A DNA stretch of 64,000 bases from an uncultured Flavobacteriaceae bacterium (lineage in GTDB: Bacteria > Bacteroidota > Bacteroidia > Flavobacteriales > Flavobacteriaceae). Positions within the stretch are counted from its first letter, which is position 1; each line of letters opens with the position of its first letter. This document shows positions 58,609-64,000 of the stretch, piece after piece. Under the pieces are notes generated by a model. That model saw only the letters and a program-made list of their open reading frames with translations, was not told the origin of the DNA and made no database searches. The position numbers were made by a program, and so were the translations under genes. Location of the stretch: positions 62,001-126,000 of the forward strand of contig CAJYAG010000004.1 in the NCBI GenBank assembly GCA_913065125.1, read 5' to 3'.

Positions 58609-60465
58609 TTATCCTTTTAACCAAGCTTTTCTTAATTTAGTTTTAGCATTTTCTGCTGGTAAATCTTCTATTGCCAAACCAACTTGTTCAGCTTGAGGAA
58701 CAATTGCAGTTCCTTCTAAGGTCATCGTTTTTCCGTCTCTTACAATTTCTAAACTAATTTTATCACCAGCTTTCCAAGCAAATGTTTTAACAATAATTGC
58801 GTTGGCTGTTTGTAAAGTAAAATCTTCTCCATTCACCTTCTTTAAAACATCATTCTCTTGAACTCCTAATGCAACTAATCCGCTATTTGTTTTCTTTAAA
58901 AAGTGAATTTCACGTTTTGCATTTACACCAATAAAAGGTTGGTTGCTGTTATCTATAAGATATCTAGTATTTACAGTTTGTGATTTTTTTACAATTCCTG
59001 CTTTCGCAAATAAAGCATCATAATCTATTGGAGTAGTTCCTTCTACATGATTTTTAAAAAATTCTCCAACAGCTGGATAGGTCATGGCAACAATTTCTGG
59101 AATGATTTCATCATCTTTAAATGGTTTATGGGCACCATATCTATCAGATAAATCTTTCATTAAATTTAAAACTCCGTAGGTTCCGTTGCTTTCTTCTCTT
59201 AAAATAATATCTAAAGACATGCTAATTAATGCTCCTTTCATGTAAACATTGCTGTAGTTTTTAGCATAGGTTGGTTCTAGAATATTTTTACTCATTTCTG
59301 TAAAAGACATTGTGTCATCAAAACGTTTAGAAATTGCAATTTTAGATTGCATTTCATTGATAAAATCTTGCTCGGTAATTAACCCTTGATTTACTTGAAA
59401 TAAGTTTGCAAAATATTCTGTTGTACCTTCGTACATCCATAAATGTTTCGACATTTTTGGAGTGTTAAAATCAAAAGAATGAATTTCTTCTGAATGCACT
59501 GAAAGCGGAGAAACAATATGGAAAAACTCATGAGAAACTGTTCCGTTTATCATTCCGTTTGCCAATTGCTCTTTGGTGTAACTTTCTGGGTACACAACCG
59601 TTGTAGAAGATAAATGTTCTAGCGCTCCAAAGCTATTCCATTTATATACTTCTGGGTCAAATAAATACAGTAAAATATTGTATTCATTCGTTGTTTTAAA
59701 TCCTTTTAAGAAATTAGATTGCGCTTGCACCATTTTCTTTAAATCTGCTTCCATGTCTTTTGCAGAATGCACATTTTTTGGAGAATAAACTGCCATCGTA
59801 ACTTCAATTCCGTCTACAGTAAAGCTCACATTATTTAACGGAGCATACATAATTGGATTATCAGAAATTTCATCATAACGAGAAGCCACAAAAACATCTT
59901 TAGAATTGTCAGTTTTACTTGAGTTCTTGTTGATTAAAGAAGTAGTTTCATATAAATTGGTTGGATGAGAAACCGTAATTGTATAAGGAGTTTCTTTCTT
60001 TCCTTTAAAATATCCTACAAAACCAGGAAGATTTAAAAAGAAGTTTTTGCCTTCTTCGATGTTGGTTCCTGCCATTACATAAATTCCGTGTTTCAATTCA
60101 GAATCAAAAGTGTCATCAACCCAATAAGAAACTTTATCCATTTTTTTAGCGTTGTTTACTTGCCAAGAATTGTCGTCTAATTTCTGAACAGGCATTTCTT
60201 TTCCGTCATAATCAAAAGCTTTAAAATCAGAAACAAATCTTCCATAATTACTCATTGCATAGGTTCCTGGAACTATTGCCGGAATGTTATAAACAACTGT
60301 TTCTTCTTTGATTTTTTGTGGATTTACCTCAACTTGAACTTTATCATCAACAACATTGTTAAGGTTGATGCCAACTTCAATTAAGTCTTTTTTTACAGCT
60401 ACATTAGAGGTAGAACAACTACCTAAAAAAGCGATGGTTATAATCGCAATAAATATTTTTTTCAT
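58609..60465 (-). CDS. M61-family aminopeptidase with PDZ domain, lipoprotein
   Basis: This 618-residue exported metallopeptidase has a lipobox FLGSC (Cys17). The zinc site is HEFFH (H312, H316) with catalytic E313, and the third ligand is probably Glu346 or Glu350 in MYEGTTEYFA. A C-terminal PDZ domain (about residues 525-600; ALGVQENDVLKKVNGEDF) may dock substrates or direct the protein. M61 enzymes are glycyl aminopeptidases in other bacteria. It ends at a terminator shared with the PfpI gene and is divergent from the YgiQ gene. Confidence 0.87.
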   Translation of the reverse strand: MKKIFIAIITIAFLGSCSTSNVAVKKDLIEVGINLNNVVDDKVQVEVNPQKIKEETVVYNIPAIVPGTYAMSNYGRFVSDFKAFDYDGKEMPVQKLDDNSWQVNNAKKMDKVSYWVDDTFDSELKHGIYVMAGTNIEEGKNFFLNLPGFVGYFKGKKETPYTITVSHPTNLYETTSLINKNSSKTDNSKDVFVASRYDEISDNPIMYAPLNNVSFTVDGIEVTMAVYSPKNVHSAKDMEADLKKMVQAQSNFLKGFKTTNEYNILLYLFDPEVYKWNSFGALEHLSSTTVVYPESYTKEQLANGMINGTVSHEFFHIVSPLSVHSEEIHSFDFNTPKMSKHLWMYEGTTEYFANLFQVNQGLITEQDFINEMQSKIAISKRFDDTMSFTEMSKNILEPTYAKNYSNVYMKGALISMSLDIILREESNGTYGVLNLMKDLSDRYGAHKPFKDDEIIPEIVAMTYPAVGEFFKNHVEGTTPIDYDALFAKAGIVKKSQTVNTRYLIDNSNQPFIGVNAKREIHFLKKTNSGLVALGVQENDVLKKVNGEDFTLQTANAIIVKTFAWKAGDKISLEIVRDGKTMTLEGTAIVPQAEQVGLAIEDLPAENAKTKLRKAWLKG

Positions 60466-60595
60466 GTTTTTTAAAATTTGGTCAAATATACTAACAAGAC
60501 GCCCATATTATAAATAAGTAACAGTTCTTTAACAAAAGTTTATTTTTATATAACTCGAAACAAGTGTAAAAATAGTAGAATCAGTTAAAATCTTG

Positions 60596-60603
60596 TATTT
60601 TTG
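60596..60603 (+). promoter_or_regulatory. -7 box of the YgiQ gene
   Basis: TATTTTTG matches TAnnTTTG and ends 6 bases before ATG 60610, so the transcript would be leaderless or nearly so. A TTG at 60601 lies within the box and cannot serve as start if this is the promoter. Confidence 0.5.
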
Positions 60604-60609
60604 CAGCGC

Positions 60610-62568
60610 ATGAGTGAATTAAGATTAACAGATTGGTTACCAACTACAAATAAGGAGGTAAAATTAAAAGGATGGGAAGCGTTAGATGTAATTCTTTTTA
60701 GCGGTGATGCCTATGTAGATCATCCATCTTTTGGGCCAGCAGTAATTGGTAGGATTTTAGAATCTTACGGATTACGAGTTGCAATTGTTCCACAACCTAG
60801 TGTTCACGATAATTTACAAGATTTTGAAAAGTTAGGAAAACCAAGATTGTTTTTTGGTGTTACCGGTGGATGTATGGATCCGATGGTTTCTAATTATACC
60901 GCAAGTAAAAGACGAAGAGAGAAGGATGCCTATACACCAAATGGCGACAAAGGTTTTAGACCCGATTATGCAACCTCTGTATATTCTAAAATATTAAAAG
61001 AAAAATTCCCTGAAGTTCCTGTTTTAATTGGCGGAATCGAAGCTTCGTTAAGACGCGTAACGCATTACGATTATTGGTCAGATAAATTATTGCCAACTAT
61101 TTTAGAAACGTCTAAAGCAGATATGTTGGTATACGGAATGGGAGAACAACCGTTGCGAGAAATTGTAGAGTTATTACAAAAGGGCGTTCCATTTTCGAGT
61201 TTAAAAAACATCAAACAAACGGCTGTTTTTGTCAATCAAAAAGAAGAGAAAATCCCTGTTGTAAATGATTGGGAAGATGTAACCATCAATTCTCATGAAG
61301 CATGTTTGGCTGATAAAAAAACATTTGCATCTAACTTTAAAGTGATTGAGCAAGAGTCAAATAAATTAAAAGCAAGAAGAATATTCCAAGAAGTTGGAGA
61401 AAATACGTTGGTGATAAATCCGCCATTTCCTACAATGACCGAAAAGGAAATTGATGCTTCTTTTGATTTGCCTTTTACGCGTTTACCGCACCCAAAATAT
61501 AACAAACGTGGACCAATTCCTGCGTTTGAAATGATTAAGTTTTCTATCAATATTCACCGTGGTTGTTTTGGTGGATGTAGTTTTTGTACGATTTCTGCAC
61601 ATCAAGGAAAATTTATTGCAAGCAGAAGTCAAGAATCTATTTTAAAAGAAATTGATACGGTTGCAAACATGCCAGATTTTAAAGGTTATTTGTCTGATAT
61701 TGGCGGGCCTTCGGCAAACATGTATCAGATGAAAGGGAAAGTACAATCTATCTGCGATAAATGTGTTGCGCCAAGTTGTATTTCGCCAGTAATCTGTAGC
61801 AATTTAGATACTTCTCATAAACCGTTAACGGAATTGTATCAAGCAGTTGATAAACATCCGAAAGTGAAAAAATCGTTTGTTAGTAGCGGAATTCGACACG
61901 ATATGTTGGTGCCAGAATTTAATAAAAATGCAGATCCAAAAGAATTAGATGCTTTTACAGAAGAGGTAATGACGAATCATGTTTCAGGTCGATTAAAAGT
62001 AGCACCAGAACATACTTCTGATCCGGTTTTAAAGCTGATGCGTAAGCCGTCTTTTAAATATTTCCATATGTTTAAAGAACGTTTTGATAGAATTAATATC
62101 AAGAAAAAATTAAACTTACAATTAATTCCGTATTTTATATCGAGTCATCCTGCAAGTGAAGTAGAAGACATGGCAAACTTGGCAGCTGAAACAAAAGACA
62201 TGGGCTTTCAGTTAGAACAAGTACAAGGTTTTACACCAACACCAATGACTGTTGCAACGGTAATTTATTATTCTGGTTATCATCCATACACCTTAAAACC
62301 AACGAAAACTCCGAAAACAAAAAAAGAACGAGAAGATCAACATCGTTTTTTCTTTTGGTATAAAAAAGAGAATAAAGATTGGATTAGAAACACACTAAAT
62401 AAAGTTGGAAGACAAGATTTATTAAAGGTGTTGTTGCCAGATAATAATTCTTGGAAGAAAAACAAAAAAGCAGCAGAAACGAAGAATACGTTTGATGATG
62501 CCATCCCTTTTAATCAACGTAAAAAGAAAGTGTCTAGAGCTCCAAAAAACAAGAAAAGGAGAAGATAG
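60610..62568 (+). CDS. YgiQ-family radical SAM protein
   Basis: This 652-residue protein (from ATG 60610) has an N-terminal domain resembling cobalamin-binding-like YgiQ_N (LILFSGDAYVDHPSFGP-like: VILFSGDAYVDHPSFG). A radical SAM centre CFGGCSFC follows (Cys at about 319, 323, 326, with CxxxCxxC spacing). A C-terminal DUF3362-like basic tail (RRKKKVSRAPKNKKRRR-like) completes the protein. The tail of Lys/Arg suggests RNA contact, but the function of YgiQ is unsettled. I reject the TTG at 60601 as start. Confidence 0.87.
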   Translation: MSELRLTDWLPTTNKEVKLKGWEALDVILFSGDAYVDHPSFGPAVIGRILESYGLRVAIVPQPSVHDNLQDFEKLGKPRLFFGVTGGCMDPMVSNYTASKRRREKDAYTPNGDKGFRPDYATSVYSKILKEKFPEVPVLIGGIEASLRRVTHYDYWSDKLLPTILETSKADMLVYGMGEQPLREIVELLQKGVPFSSLKNIKQTAVFVNQKEEKIPVVNDWEDVTINSHEACLADKKTFASNFKVIEQESNKLKARRIFQEVGENTLVINPPFPTMTEKEIDASFDLPFTRLPHPKYNKRGPIPAFEMIKFSINIHRGCFGGCSFCTISAHQGKFIASRSQESILKEIDTVANMPDFKGYLSDIGGPSANMYQMKGKVQSICDKCVAPSCISPVICSNLDTSHKPLTELYQAVDKHPKVKKSFVSSGIRHDMLVPEFNKNADPKELDAFTEEVMTNHVSGRLKVAPEHTSDPVLKLMRKPSFKYFHMFKERFDRINIKKKLNLQLIPYFISSHPASEVEDMANLAAETKDMGFQLEQVQGFTPTPMTVATVIYYSGYHPYTLKPTKTPKTKKEREDQHRFFFWYKKENKDWIRNTLNKVGRQDLLKVLLPDNNSWKKNKKAAETKNTFDDAIPFNQRKKKVSRAPKNKKRRR

Positions 62569-62756
62569 TTTGTGTTTCGCTAATATTAAGAATGTGATTC
62601 TGTTTTAATAATCTAAATCTTGAGTTAGCGAAGTTCCCAAAAAACTCCCTTTAGAAACAAACGGTAATACTGTTCTTAGAAAGATTAAGAAAAGAAAAGA
62701 TTCTTATTTGTGAATTATTCTTACTTTTAGGATTGATTATTTAAACAACCAATCTA
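62569..62756. repeat. YgiQ-M14 gap with inverted TTTCGCTAA/TTAGCGAAGTT motifs
   Basis: TTTCGCTAA (62575-62583) and GTTAGCGAAGTT (62624-62635) form an inverted pair resembling the ends around the hypothetical gene at 9852 and 10600. The rest of the gap is AT-rich and I see no gene or complete promoter in it. Confidence 0.5.
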
Positions 62757-64000
62757 ATGAAACTTACCAAACCTGTTTTTTTACTATTTTTTTCTTTAAT
62801 CATAAGTAGCGCAGCTCAAGCGCAAGATTATTTTTTTAAAGATAAAGCGCCTTTTAATAAAGTCATTCCAACTCCTGAAGAATTTCTGGGTTATCCAATC
62901 GGAGAACAACACACTCGACACGATCAAATCGTTGCGTATTTTTATAAACTCGCAGAAGTATCAGACAGAGCTACCATAGAAGTGTACGGAAAAACACACG
63001 AAAACAGAAAGTTGGTGATGCTCACCATTTCAACTAAAAGTAATTTATCAAACTTAGCATCCATAAAACAACAACATTTACAATTTGTAAATCCGAGTTT
63101 GAGTCCAAAAAACTACGATGAAGTTCCTGTTTTTATTCAATTAGGATACAATGTTCACGGAAATGAACCATCGAGTTCTGAAGCAGCATTATTAACGGCT
63201 TATACGTTGGTTGCATCAAACAATGCTGAAGTAACAAATTACTTAAATAAATCTGTCATTTTTATTGATCCAACGATCAATCCAGACGGAAGAGACCGAC
63301 ATACACAATGGGCAAATCAATTCAAAGCAAAACAATTAGTTTCTGACAATACAGATGCAGAACACAACGAAGCTTGGCCAAGAGGAAGAACAAATCATTA
63401 TTGGTTTGATTTAAACAGAGATTGGTTATTGGGAGTTCATCCAGAAAGTCAAGGGAAATTAAAATGGATGCACAGTTGGTATCCAAATGTGGTGACAGAT
63501 TTTCATGAAATGGGAACCAATAGCAATCACTTTTTTGAGCCAATGAAACCAATTGGTTCTTTAGATCCTATTATGCCAAAAGAAAATTACGAAGATTTAA
63601 ATAATTTATTTGCGCCGTATTTTTCATCTGCGTTGGATAAAATAGGTTCTTTTTATTATACCAAAGAATCGTTTGACGGAACCTATCCTGGTTATGGTTC
63701 TTCGTATCCAGATTTACAAGGTGGTTTGGCATTGTTGTTTGAACAAGCAAGTTCTCGCGGACATGTACAAGATACAGATTATGGGAAAATTACTTTTGCG
63801 TTTACAATCAGAAACCAATACACTTCTGGTTTTGCAACCATAAAAGCAGCGGTTGAGAATAAAGCGTTTTTAAGAAAATACCAACAAACATTTTTCAAAT
63901 CTGCAATGACTCAAAAAGCAAAAACGGGTTTTGCAGGATATGAATTTGGAGATGCTTTTGATAAGAACCGTAATAAAGCATTTGTAGAGCAACTATTATC
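62757..64000 (+). CDS. M14-family zinc carboxypeptidase (3'-truncated by window edge)
   Basis: An open frame starts at ATG 62757 and stays open to the window end (414 codons). The N-terminus has a signal peptide (LFFSLIISSAAQAQ). The M14 zinc ligands are His134 and Glu137 in YNVHGNEPSSSE, and the third is probably His250 in DFHEMGTN. DPTINPDGRDR and LLFEQASSRG (catalytic Glu region) follow in order. It is a predicted exported metallopeptidase that trims peptide C-termini. The C-terminus lies outside the window. Confidence 0.85.
   Translation, partial: MKLTKPVFLLFFSLIISSAAQAQDYFFKDKAPFNKVIPTPEEFLGYPIGEQHTRHDQIVAYFYKLAEVSDRATIEVYGKTHENRKLVMLTISTKSNLSNLASIKQQHLQFVNPSLSPKNYDEVPVFIQLGYNVHGNEPSSSEAALLTAYTLVASNNAEVTNYLNKSVIFIDPTINPDGRDRHTQWANQFKAKQLVSDNTDAEHNEAWPRGRTNHYWFDLNRDWLLGVHPESQGKLKWMHSWYPNVVTDFHEMGTNSNHFFEPMKPIGSLDPIMPKENYEDLNNLFAPYFSSALDKIGSFYYTKESFDGTYPGYGSSYPDLQGGLALLFEQASSRGHVQDTDYGKITFAFTIRNQYTSGFATIKAAVENKAFLRKYQQTFFKSAMTQKAKTGFAGYEFGDAFDKNRNKAFVEQLL

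Noticed and set aside
60601..60609. TTG start for the YgiQ gene at 60601
   Set aside because: It lies inside the -7 promoter box; ATG at 60610 gives the usual MSELRLTDWLP N-terminus.

Overview
The window reads as a chromosomal segment of a marine-type member of the Flavobacteriaceae (Bacteroidota; Polaribacter/Tenacibaculum-like). This rests on the very AT-rich sequence, Bacteroidota promoter boxes (TAnnTTTG), AT-rich ribosome-binding regions, the sparse palindromic TGTCATTTCGA-type intergenic repeats, and family-specific genes: a Rho with a long basic insertion, DUF4293, a BT_3928-family protein, a mevalonate-pathway gene set and a CdaA-type cyclase. It is mostly core genome. No transposase, integrase, phage gene or CRISPR array is visible.

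Layout. 1-6 kb: end of an lpxB-like gene, comEC, a thioredoxin-fold protein and two tandem POT-family peptide transporters. 6-18 kb: mevalonate pathway genes (HMG-CoA reductase, GHMP kinase, diphosphomevalonate decarboxylase, mevalonate kinase) and a UbiA-type prenyltransferase. They are interrupted by a BaiN-like flavoprotein, a repeat-bounded hypothetical gene, a TlpA-like protein, a MotA/TolQ/ExbB-like protein and a LytS/LytTR two-component pair. 18-26 kb: a pseudouridine synthase and a complete histidine-utilisation operon (hutH-hutU-hutI-hutG), divergent from a LysR regulator, then tRNA-Phe(GAA). 26-34 kb: coaX, an outer-membrane protein, a TPR protein, an LptC-like lipoprotein, a CNNM/CorC transporter and a PpiD-like chaperone, with convergent rho. 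35-40 kb: DUF4293, then a NarL-type response regulator, a lipoprotein and a TPR histidine kinase. The regulator promoter is preceded by three identical 18-bp palindromes. 40-50 kb: truA, an ABC exporter, cdaA-folP-LOG, DUF1599, BT_3928 family, crcB, a crotonase, a DUF1684 lipoprotein and an MFS transporter behind an attenuator-like leader. 50-64 kb: a tight four-gene operon (S15/CocE hydrolase, EthA-like Baeyer-Villiger monooxygenase, penicillin acylase, alpha-amino-acid-ester-hydrolase-like enzyme), a divergent DJ-1/PfpI lipoprotein, an M61 peptidase, a YgiQ radical SAM protein and a truncated M14 carboxypeptidase.

The most notable signals are these: (1) the triple CTCACGG-TTTT-CCGTGAG palindrome just upstream of a complete promoter for a response regulator; (2) a leader ORF with two mutually exclusive RNA pairings and a terminator before an MFS exporter, resembling translation-dependent attenuation; (3) palindromic repeats that sit in frame inside two mevalonate-pathway enzymes; (4) an attC-like nested inverted repeat joined to the end of a lone hypothetical gene; (5) the acylase/esterase/BVMO operon, which looks like an exported amide- or ester-degrading system. 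All calls come from reading the sequence and remembered family motifs. No database search was possible.
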